NCBI GenBank assembly: GCA_903813345.2
Contig: CAIIXF020000005.1
Location: 3,418,356 to 3,482,355 of the forward strand
Length of the DNA: 64,000 nucleotides
Direction: 5' to 3'
Origin: Owenia fusiformis
Lineage: Eukaryota > Annelida > Polychaeta > Sabellida > Oweniidae
The notes beneath the pieces were generated by a model, which saw only the letters and a program-made list of their open reading frames with translations, searched no databases and was not told where the DNA came from. Positions 1 to 11,100 of this stretch are shown piece by piece (position 1 is the first letter of the stretch; each line of letters starts with the position of its first letter). Made by a program: the position numbers and the translations under genes.

Positions 1-2799
1 TATGTGGATAGTGTGCATGTATGGATCTACTATACATTCATATATGTGGATAGTATGCATATATGGATCTACTATACATTCATATATGTGGATAGTGTGC
101 ATATATGGATCTACTATACATTCATATATGTGGATAGTATGCATATATGGATCTACTATACATTCATATATGTGGATAGTGTGCATATGTGGATCTACTA
201 TACATTCATATATGTGGATAGTGTGCATATATGGATCTACTATACATTCATATATGTGGATAGTATGCATATATGGATCTACTATACATTCATATATGTG
301 GATAGTATGCATATATGGATCTACTATACATTCATATATGTGGATAGTGTGCATATGTGGATCTACTATACATTCATATATGTGGATAGTATGCATATAT
401 GGATCTACTATACATTCATATATGTGGATAGTGTGCATATGTGGATCTACTATACATTCATATATGTGGATAGTATGCATATATGGATCTACTATACATT
501 CATATATGTGGATGGCATGCATATATGGATCTACTATACATTCATATATGTGGATAGTATGCATATATGGATCTAATATACATTCATTATTTCATATATG
601 TGAATAGTGTGCATATATGGATCTACTATACATTCATATATGTGGATAGTGTGCATATATGGATCTACTATACATTCATATATGTGGATAGTGTGCATAT
701 GTGGATCTACTATACATTCATATATGTGGATAGTATGCATATATGGATCTACTATACATTCATATATGTGGATAGTGTGCATATGTGGATCTACTATACA
801 TTCATATATGTGGATAGTATGCATATATGGATCTACTATACATTCATATATGTGGATGGCATGCATATATGGATCTACTATACATTCATATATGTGGATA
901 GTGTGCATATGTGGATCTACTATACTTTCATATATGTGGATAGTATGCATATATGGATCTACTATACATTCATATATGTGGATGGCATGCATATATGGAT
1001 CTACTATACATTCATATATGTAGATAATATGCATATATCGATCTACTATACATTCATATATGTTGATAGTATGCATATATGGATCTACAAAACATTCATA
1101 TATGTGGATAGTATGCATATATGGATCTACTATACATTCATATATGTGGATAGTGTGCATATATGGATCTACTATACATTCATATATGTGGATAGTATGC
1201 ATATATGGATCTACTATACATTCATATATGTGGATAGTGTGCATATGTGGATCTACTATACATTCATATATGTGGATAGTGTGCATATATGGATCTACTA
1301 TACATTCATATATGTTGATAGTATGCATATATGGATCTACTATACATTCATATATGTGGATAGTATGCATATATGGATCTACTATACATTCATATATGTG
1401 GATAGTGTGCATATATGGATCTACTATACATTCATATATGTGGATAGTGTGCATATATGGATCTACTATACATTCATATATGTGGATAGTGTGCATGTAA
1501 GGATCTACTATACATTCATATATGTGGATAGTATGCATATATGGATCTACTATACATTCATATATGTGGATAGTGTGCATATATGGATCTACTATACATT
1601 CATATATGTGGATAGTGTGCATATATGGATCTACTATACATTCATATATGTGGATAGTGTGCATATATGGATCTACTATACATACTTATATGTGGATAGT
1701 ATGCATATATGGATCTACTATACATTCATATATGTGGATAGTATGCATATATGGATCTACTATACATTCATATATGTGGATAGTGTGCATATATGGATCT
1801 ACTATACATTCATATATGTGGATAGTATGCATATATGGATCTACTATACATTCATATATGTGGATAGTATGCATATATGGATCTACTATACATTCATATA
1901 TGTGGATAGTGTGCATATATGGATCTACTATACATTCATATATGTGGATAGTATGCATATATGGATCTACTATACATTCATATATGTGGATAGTGTGCAT
2001 ATATGGATCTACTGTACATTCATATATGTGGATAGTGTGCATATATGGATCTACTATACATACTTATATGTGGATAGTATGCATATATGGATCTACTGTA
2101 CATTCATATATGTGGAAAGTATGCATATATGGATCTACTGTACATTCATATATGTGGATAGTATGCATATATGGATCTACTATACATTCATATATGTGGA
2201 TAGTATGCATATATGGATCTACTATACATTCATATATGTGGATAGTATGCATATATGGATCTACTATACATTCATATATGTGGATAGTATGCATATATGG
2301 ATCTACTATACATTCATATATGTGGATAGTATGCATATATGGATCTACTATACATTCATATATGTGGATAGTATGCATATGTGGATCTACTATACATTCA
2401 TATATGTTGATAGTATGCATATATGGATCTACTATACATTCATATATGTGGATAGTGTGCATATATGGATCTACTGTACATTCATATATGTTGAAAGTAT
2501 GCATATATGGATCTACTATACATTCATATATGTGGATAGTATGCATATATGGATCTACTGTACATTCATATATGTGGATAGTGTGCATATATGGATCTAC
2601 TGTACATTCATATATGTGGATAGTGTGCATATATGGATCTACTATACATACTTATATGTGGATAGTATGCATATATGGATCTACTGTACATTCATATATG
2701 TGGATAGTGTGCATATATGGATCTACTATACATTCATATATGTGGATAGTATGCATATATGGATCTACTGTACATTCATATATGTGGATAGTGTGCATA
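1..2799. repeat. 42-bp minisatellite, left part (about 66 copies)
   Basis: A head-to-tail array with a 42-bp period runs from the window edge to the mariner insertion. Units begin tatgtggatagt and contain atgcatatatgg followed by ctactatacattcata. Common variants are gtgtgcat versus gtatgcat, tactgtac versus tactatac, gatggcatgc, and one irregular longer unit near 573-603. Because 42 is divisible by 3, long reading frames run through the array on both strands (14-residue repeats). This is a property of the period and not evidence for a protein. The array extends beyond the window to the left. Being on the minus-strand 3' side of EVC, it is either 3' flank or intron of that gene. Confidence 0.97.
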
Positions 2800-4751
2800 C
2801 AGGGTGATCCAGAAGTAACGTCAAAGACATTGTAATTTCAAAAGTATTCATCAGATCTTCATGAAATTTGGTATACATGTACCCACAACATTTCTGAGTT
2901 ACCATCTCAAAGATTGGAATTCAATCATTTCATTGGTTGAAATTATGGTTGCTATAGTAACCCGATATCGCGTAACCCGGGGCAAATTGAAGAGAAACCA
3001 TAACGTTTTTGTGAATTTCTCTAATTTAAAAAGTCAGTAACATTTGAACATGTTCATTGTTTGTTTTCTATGATTTTTATATTTGTTGCCATGGTAACAA
3101 ATATGTAATAGTTGTGATGTCACAATAGGCATTCATAAAAAGCTTTCAATTTCTTTGAATTGCTTCCATCATCCATGACAAATACTAACATGACCAAGGA
3201 CACTAACCCACCCAATTCAAGATGGCGCCAAGTCAGAGTAAAATAGAGCAAAGAACAAACATTAAGTTCTGTGTAAAGTTGGGGAAAGGTGTAAAAGAGA
3301 CTATAAGACAGATAAAGAAGGCATATGGTAAAGCTGCCATTGCTGAGAGAAACATTTACAGGTGGTTTAACAAGTATTCCAGTGGATATGATGAAGTGGT
3401 AGACAAGCAGCGAGGAGGCAGGCCAGTGTCGTCATTCGATGATCAAACCATCAAAGCAATTGAAGCTGATGTTATGGACAATAGGCAAATTTCTATCAGA
3501 GAATTGGCTGAAAAACACGATCTGAGCTATGGGACTGTGCAACGGATACTGACAAAGAACTGTCTGTTAAAGAAGGTGTCTGCTAAATGGGTGCCGCATG
3601 ACTTGACACAGGAGCAGAAAGACCGGCGTGTTAAGGCTTCAAGGGACTTTCTTGCAAAATATCGGAGAGATGGAGATGACTTTCTTAACAAGATCATTAC
3701 GAGTGACGAATCATTGCTATCATTCTACATCCCAGAGACCACGCAACAAAGTTCATCGTGGAAACATGACAACTCCCCAACACCAACCAAGCCTAAAATA
3801 GTACCAGGAATTCCACAAAAGAAACAAATGGTTGTGACATTCTTTGACATTAGAGGAATGGTGTTAACCCATTTTGTTCCCATTGGCCAGAGAATTAATG
3901 CCGTTTACATTGCAAAGGTAAGATATCATTTGTTCTAATAATACATCATACTGTGAATTTTATTTTTAAATTAAAGTATTTAAATGTTGTTCACTGTCAA
4001 TATAATTATAACTCCATGGCCATGATTCAAATCCAAATCCAATCAATGAAACAACTGGTTTAACAACCATTAAACATTTGTTTTTCAGGTTCTGAAGCGT
4101 GATCTTCAACGTTCCCTGAGGAAAAAGCGTCCCGGACATCTGCAGCAGTTTATCTTGCATTGGGACAATGCCCCTACGCACACTGCAATCCTGACCAGCA
4201 ACACAGTCCAAACACTTGGATTTCAACAACTTGAACATGCCCCTTATTCACCTGATCTTGCCCCCAGTGACTTTTATTTGTATGGGGAACTAAAATGAAA
4301 CCTTAGTGGAAATAATTTTCAATCCTGTGAGGAATTGAAAAATGCCGTAGTACTAGCCCTACAAGGAATGAGTTCTAATGGATTTAATTCTGTGTTCAAG
4401 GAATGGGTATCCAGACATGAGAAATGTGTTGCAAATGGTGGCAATTATGTAGAATGAACTATTATTAGTAACTGTGCAATATATTGTTGTGAAATAAAAT
4501 GTTGAGGATATAACAATTTCAGATCTTGTTGATATTTTGAGATTACGCATTACACGTTAAGTAATTTGCCCCGGGTTACGCGATATCGGGTTACTATAGC
4601 AACCATAATTTCAACCAATGAAATGATTGAATTCCAATCTTTGAGATGGTAACTCAGAAATGTTGTGGGTACATGTATACCAAATTTCATGAAGATCTGA
4701 TGAATACTTTTGAAATTACAACATCTTTGACGTTACTTCTGGATCACCCTG
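2800..4751 (+). mobile_element. Mariner (DD34D) transposon with 189-bp inverted repeats, inserted in the minisatellite
   Basis: The element begins cagggtgatccagaag and ends cttctggatcaccctg, flanked by a TA duplication (2798-2799 and 4752-4753), as expected of Tc1/mariner. The terminal inverted repeats span 2800-2988 and 4563-4751. They are equal in length and nearly identical, which is much longer than the ~30 bp of classic mariners. The minisatellite resumes in register on the right, so the element entered an existing array. Near-identical TIRs and a single stop in the transposase suggest a fairly recent insertion. Confidence 0.95.
3222..4457 (+). pseudogene. Mariner transposase, two exons with one in-frame stop
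   Basis: Exon 1 (3222-3917, 232 codons) starts MAPSQSK and carries the N-terminal helix-turn-helix DNA-binding region. The first catalytic Asp lies in ITSDES. A canonical intron (donor aag/gtaaga, acceptor tttttcag) covers 3918-4088. Exon 2 starts at 4089 in phase 0 and contains WDNAPTH and SPDLAPSDF. The second and third catalytic Asp residues are separated by 34 residues, the DD34D signature of mariner. An in-frame TGA at 4296-4298 interrupts the frame soon after the last catalytic motif. Beyond it the frame stays open to a TGA at 4455-4457, coding a typical mariner C-terminus. Introns are uncommon in mariner transposases. The element could be inactive, or the truncated protein could keep some function. 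Confidence 0.88.
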
Positions 4752-5044
4752 TATATGGATCTACTGTACATTCATATATGTGGATAGTATGCATATATGG
4801 ATCTACTATACATTCATATATGTGGATAGTGTGCATATATGTATCTACTATACTTTCATATATGTGGATAGTGTGCATATATGGATCTACAAAACATTCA
4901 TATATGTGGATAGTGTGCATATATGTATCTACTATACTTTCATATATGTGGATAGTGTGCATATATGGATCTACTATACAATCATATATGTGGAAAGTAT
5001 GCATATATGGATCTACTATACATTCATATATGTGGATAGTATGC
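4752..5044. repeat. 42-bp minisatellite, right part (about 7 copies)
   Basis: The array resumes directly after the mariner with the same unit and ends at about 5044. Variant units here (ggatctacaaaacattc) match one near 1080, so this is the same array. Its right edge touches the TAA (5045-5047) that ends the last readable EVC exon on the minus strand. Confidence 0.95.
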
Positions 5045-5116
5045 TTACTGTACCTCCAGTGTCCTGAGTATCTTTTCCTGGTGTTCAATTATATTGCTGC
5101 GCCTTACAGCACCAAT
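5045..5116 (-). other. EVC: EVC exon 16, duplicate of exon 15, ending in a stop or a donor
   Basis: After acceptor ttctttag at 5117-5118, 63 nt (5116-5054) encode a peptide starting IGAVRRSNII. Exon 15 is also 63 nt and starts IGASRRDNII. Both are phase 0 to 0. Exon 16 is followed by GTACAG and then a TAA, so it can end the protein two residues later. Two potential donors (gtacag at 5053 and gtaagc just after) could instead lead to a further exon beyond the minisatellite. Confidence 0.7.
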
Positions 5117-8100
5117 CTAAAGAACACATATCACCCAGTGGTTAGCATAGACAGAGGGTTAACATAATAGATGATCGAGACATTAGTGCAGGTAATATTT
5201 GACAGGTATTTCTGAGAGCAGAGGCCTCACTTTCCCATTAGTAAAAAGGTGATGGGTTTGAGTTGTGTGAGCTCATTGTGTTTACTTTGTCAATGAATCA
5301 GAAATATGCCAAATATTACAATAGTAGTAGACTATAGGGAATGTTTTACATTCAAGGTTCAAGAATGTAGAAGATTGAGAGTAAAGTAGCCATATTGGAT
5401 AATAATCTATATGGACTAAGATGCAGAAAGAATTGTAGGACAAGTAAATGTATGTTAACAGTGCTAAGCCTGTATATATCTAAGCTTTACAAGTGACAAG
5501 TGGGATGACCTAATATTTGGTAAGAAATATATTTTGCCATTGAATGCCATTTAAGGTGACAACTGGGCCAATGGGATAATGAACTCATTATATTAACAAT
5601 TTAGTGTTTCTTTTTCTCAAAAGTAGAATTGAAGAAAATGTTTGCTGGAAGATATTGCAGATTTGTCAAGGCATGTCTAAATAAGTTTTCAACTGGGAAA
5701 GGAGTTTTAATTTCAGTGCCAAAAAAGAATTTGTTTGTGAAAAACAGGTTGCATTGGCCAAATGGTGTTCAAGATGGTAAAGTTTAAAAAGCCATCCCGA
5801 ACCAAATATTGAATGAGCCCACTTGTGACTTATAAAGTATAGCAGGCCAAAGTGAGATAATGTCAGTATATCTTCCAAGGGATATACTTGCTTCCTGCTG
5901 AAAGATTAACATTTTGTGTATTGGTACATTGTAGAGTGCAGGGTGGGGTAGTACAAGTACAATGGGACACTATCCTTTAAAAGAAATTTAAGAGTTATAG
6001 GTTAATCAGAAGGATCAAAACAAACAGATAGAAGTCAAGGTTTTCCACAGATAGATGTCACCGTGTGTGTTACCTCCAGCTCTTTAATTGTGGCATCATT
6101 CTTCTGTATGATGTTGTCTCTTCTAGATGCCCCTATCTGTCATTGAAAAATTAATCATGGAATATTAGAAACATTCTCCTGAAACCTTGAACTAGATGAC
6201 TACTCATTAGCTGAAAGCTAATCCACATAAGCAATATGTAATTACATAAAAAGTAAAGATATCAATTCTTAACCTTGTCATTGCATAACATGTTCGATAT
6301 CATTAATTCAAAAATTATAAACACGCTAGATATCATTAACTAATATTTTAAAATATTTAATTTTACTCCATTCAAACTTAGATTAATCTTCACAAAGACA
6401 TGAATTCCTTACCTGTAATTTGCCAATTAAAATCATAAGCTGTTTTTCCTGAGCCTTTAAAGCATTCTCTGTTTCCTCATTGATGCGATTGCGGAAGGCA
6501 ATTTTGGCATTCTCATTTTCATCATTCATTTTTTGTTCTTCCTCAGCAATATTTGCCTCCTACACATGCAAAAAATAATAATTTAATGTAACACACCAAA
6601 AAAGGTTGATAAGGTTTTTAATAGGCCTGAGCTGCAAATCAGCCAACATTATCTTAATTTTACTGTAACGAAATGTAAATATGGTTTAGTGAATGCAATC
6701 TGAATTCTAGTAACAACTGCTCACAAAATTGTTGGAAATGTATACATTAACTCACCAGTTCTTTTTGAATTTTATCCCTTTCTTTGTCATTCATTTCTTT
6801 TGATTGTTGTTTGGTCTCCTTTTGCTTTTGCTTCAGATCAGCTAGCTTTGCTTTGCGTGCAGCCAGCTTTTGTTCCAGTCTAAGGATTAGAACAATTATT
6901 AAACATGTGTACAATCATACGTACATACAAAGCATGCAATGAACATTCTTTGTAGCTCCTATCACTCTGTTTCATTCAATCATTTTCCAGAAGGAAAAGC
7001 ATTATAAAATACATGCCAAAGTGATGATCCCAAAATCTAAAGTTACGTGGAATATTGATATCAAAACACTTTTGGCTTTGTTGGACTCATTTGCAATGAA
7101 GGGAACATTCACATAAACTTGAACAGTGGAACACAGTTTACATCAGTATATACTCCTGTAATGCAAATATAAATGGGAGTATTGTTATACTCATTGTTTA
7201 CTATTGTATACATGTATAATCAGGGCTTGCATTAACGGCGTCCCGTAAATATTTCCGTTTTTTGGAGGCAGTTTTTTTAGGTCAATACTACAATGTGTTT
7301 ACAACGATACCTAACAAAAACAAATAATTATGATCTCTCACCTTTATTTGAATCGTAAATAAGGCTCAACATGTTGAATATTTACAAATAATCATGATTC
7401 TCTCGAATTTTTTCGACTTTGTTTGTTTTTTGTTTTAGATTTGAAACCATGACACGCCACAGTTTTTCCTATTCAGAAACAAATATTAGGTTATTCATGA
7501 AATAAAATGTATTCATTGTCGAATGAACGAACATGCATTTATTCAGTCCGTACTGAACGTTTACTTCCGTTTTAGATTTGCGGCAAGAAATCAAAAACTG
7601 AAAGGTGTTTTGGTAAAAAATGCTTTTAAAATAAAGTTATACCTCAAAACAGGCTAGAAATAGGGGACACACTTTTTTTCAAAGGACACACTTTTTTTAA
7701 AAAATTGCGTCCTTGGGACTCACAAATTTTCTAACCTAATGCAAGCGCTGCTGTATATTATACTCCAATACTTCACTGATTTATTCTTTTACTTTCACAT
7801 AAACTTGATCCTTTTTTAACACACACTGTGTATCACATTGATATCATAAGTTTGTAAATATTTAAAATTTTAAAAACTAAAAAAACTACTCACTGTTTCT
7901 GTTGTCTGAGTTTACTCATTGAGAGTTGGTTGTTGAGAGCCGTCATGTTTGTCTCGTGTTCTGCCATAATCTTGTCCTTAGCACTGCAACAAAAACACAC
8001 ATCCACATATTTGAATAAATAAGACCAAGCGTGAATTGTTTTCTATATTTTTAATTACTTATATTCAATATTACAGACAATGAATGCTGATGGCTGGACG

Positions 8101-11100
8101 ACAAACGCTGTCACAAAAAGTTGGAAACTATAACAGTATGTCACCCCTTGAGATAAAACTCAAACTGAGTAAAACTCAAAAATCACTCAATGTGTTAACT
8201 GTGACCCACTAAACTGACCTATCTGTGAGTTCCAGCTGTGTTTCAAGAACTTTCTTGATTGAAACCTCTTGTTGTTGCTTGATCTCCTGCTGTTGAGCAT
8301 CATGCATGGCTTGGTTCTCCTCCTGTTTCTGTGCCCTTGCAGCAAGTTTCTCCTGCAGTAATGCATTCATCCTCTTCTTCTCATCTTTCTTATTACCTGA
8401 AATCATTCAATGGCATATAATTTAAAGGAACAAAAGAACATTTAGATTTTCATCCTCATTACCCTCCTTGCCACTTGCGATGATGGGATTAAACTTGTTA
8501 AAAAACTGTTGTAATGCCTCGTAATCTCCCTAGGATTTTTTCTCAGGTGGTTGCAAAATTCTAATTTTCACAATTCAGACCAAAATTGGTCAAAATATGC
8601 CAATTTTTCATGATTTTTCCAATTTTCAAGTGGGTGCACATGAATTTTCAGGTGGGTGCAAGCCTACTTTCAAAATCTCAGGCTTTAATGCTGGGGAGAT
8701 CACTGCCCCTATTATTCCCAACCAATGATTGAAGTTGTCAAAGTGATAAAAACTAGACTTACGTTCATAATCCTCCATGTGTTGTTGATGTCTCCTCATG
8801 ATGGACGCAGCTTCTTTCTCAGTTAACTGAGCCTTGCTCTCAAGTAATTCACCAAGCTTCTCATCTGCCTTCTCAAACTGCTCCTGTCTAAACTGTTCCT
8901 CCTCCTACAAGGCATTCATATTTATGTGTATCATCATTATGCCATTCAAAGTCAATTATATGTTGAACATCTTATTGAGAAGGGTTTGTCAAATGGGGTT
9001 TGAGAAATGGCATGTCAAGAATGATACTCAACTTTAACTTGCATAACCAAATTGATCAATTTCTATTTATCTATCTCATCACAAGACTTACTTCCTGAAG
9101 AATGGGACAATATGGGGAATCTGTGACATCCCTAACGATTCAGCATATATTGTAAATCCTCATACATTCATTCTTTGTTTACCTTTCTAGCCCTGTGTAT
9201 CTCCTCCGCCTCTCTATGGTCCAGCTCTCCAAGCAGATCATCTTGTTCAATTCGCTGCTGGTCAATCAATCCATGGTAAGCTGTTATGAAGTCATCTGTA
9301 TTGACCATCTTGTCAACACTTTCCTTCAGAGTGGCCTGTTCTTTGAGGTGCTTTTGTTCCAATTTCTTCTGCTTCGCCTCGCGATGTTTCTTCAGCTTCT
9401 CTGCCAGACTTTGTTGTTGTGTTAGTATGTCTAGAATACAATGATATACAGTGAATGGTAAGTAATGAGATATATATTCTATAAGATATATTAATGTTTC
9501 TTCAGCTTCTCTGCCAGACTTTGTTGTTGTGTTAGTATGTCTAGAATAAAATTATAAACAGTGAATGGTAAGTAATGAGATATGTATTCTATAAGATATA
9601 TTAATGTTTCTTCAGCTTCTCTGCCAGACTTTGTTGTTGTGTTAGTATGTCTAGAATACAATTAATATATACAGTGAATGGTAAGTAATAAAGAATGTAT
9701 TCTATAAGATGTATTCTTTAAGGTGTAAGAATAAAACAAAAGAGGTGTTATAGCTTGTATGCATTGCTGGTTATCACTGATAAATTGTCTCCCAATAATA
9801 CAGTGTTTAACAAGCTAAATGTGAATGTAGATACATGTTGTAGAGATCAAATTATACTGACTTCATGCTTAATTTTATACATGCATTGAAACTAATAAAC
9901 TGGAATGTATCCCTATATTATACAATATACAACATTATACAATATACAACATTAAGTTAAAAATAGCGCTTACTCTGTTCTTGGGTCTCCTGTATCCTTC
10001 TCAGATCACTCTCATACTGTTCCATAATCTCATCCTTCTGTCTCTCCATCAACTTGCCATCCTTAATTAGATCCCCAACCATATCTTCTTGAGACTCAAG
10101 CTTCACATCAACCTCAGCCTCATTCTGTTGTTTGTTGATATTAGTCAGCTCAGCAAGGTGGCGTCTCTTTGCGATTCTCTCTTCTAACAGCTATGGTGAC
10201 AAATTGTATGATTGACTTTAAATTTTAATCATTTGTAAAATTATTTCATAAAATATTACATACTTGTCAGGACTCAATAAAGTTACATATTATAGTTCAA
10301 ATGATGATTGAATCATGGATTATAATCATTTTGCCAGAAGGTATTTGCGTGTTTCATATCTGTAACTTTCAAAATAGCAACCATTCTTCAAATAATTTGG
10401 AGAGGAATTGTGGCTTGAACTTCATGAGACATTTTGTTCTATACTGTTTTTAATAATCAAGTAATATTTCACTCGCAATTTGTACAATCTTTTTTCATTT
10501 GTCCTTGTTTTGTTTTACAACACTCAAGAGATATGTGATATAGACATTAATGGATCGAACATTAGCAGTATTTGAAAAGGTTGAACAAAACTTACCGCAG
10601 CTTGCCTTGTTCTTTCATCTCCCAGAACCTGCTCACATCTTGCCTTGTCACGAGCCAACTTTGCCATTATAGCATTAATCTCTTTCTCAGATAAACCAGA
10701 ATCCTTTGTCAATTCAGTCTGAATCTTCTCATCAAATTTACGGAATTCATCATTCTGAAACATGTGATTATACGTAAAATGTGCACTTTAAACAAATCAA
10801 AATAGTAGAAATCAATTGAACACATGGAGGATTTAACAATTTAACATTCAAATATAATTTTCTTAAGATTCCCACAAATGTGAGTTGTGATATTACTAAA
10901 CACTGTAATATGGTTTAAGCTGCCATACAAGAACTTCATGCTTTAAATCACTCCAAAATCATTTGAGTCCTTTAACATATTGTCTTCTTGTGACATTAAA
11001 GTCTACTGCACTTATTTTGCAAAGTGTTTTTTATATATGTGAGTTTATTCTGTTTAGTTAACAAAAATAAACAAACAATCAATTGCCAAAGTTTTACAAA

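Noticed and set aside
567-2835. Long open frames (up to 746 codons) encoding 14-residue repeats in the minisatellite, on both strands
   Set aside because: They follow from a 42-bp period with no stop in the unit. Several overlapping frames are open at once and no start context, splice signal or codon bias supports translation.
1-5044. Possible CRISPR-like or other spaced repeat array
   Set aside because: Units are contiguous without unique spacers, and the genome is eukaryotic.
5666-5878. 70-codon minus-strand frame in the last EVC intron
   Set aside because: Not flanked by matching splice sites in phase, and the composition does not resemble the EVC coiled coil.
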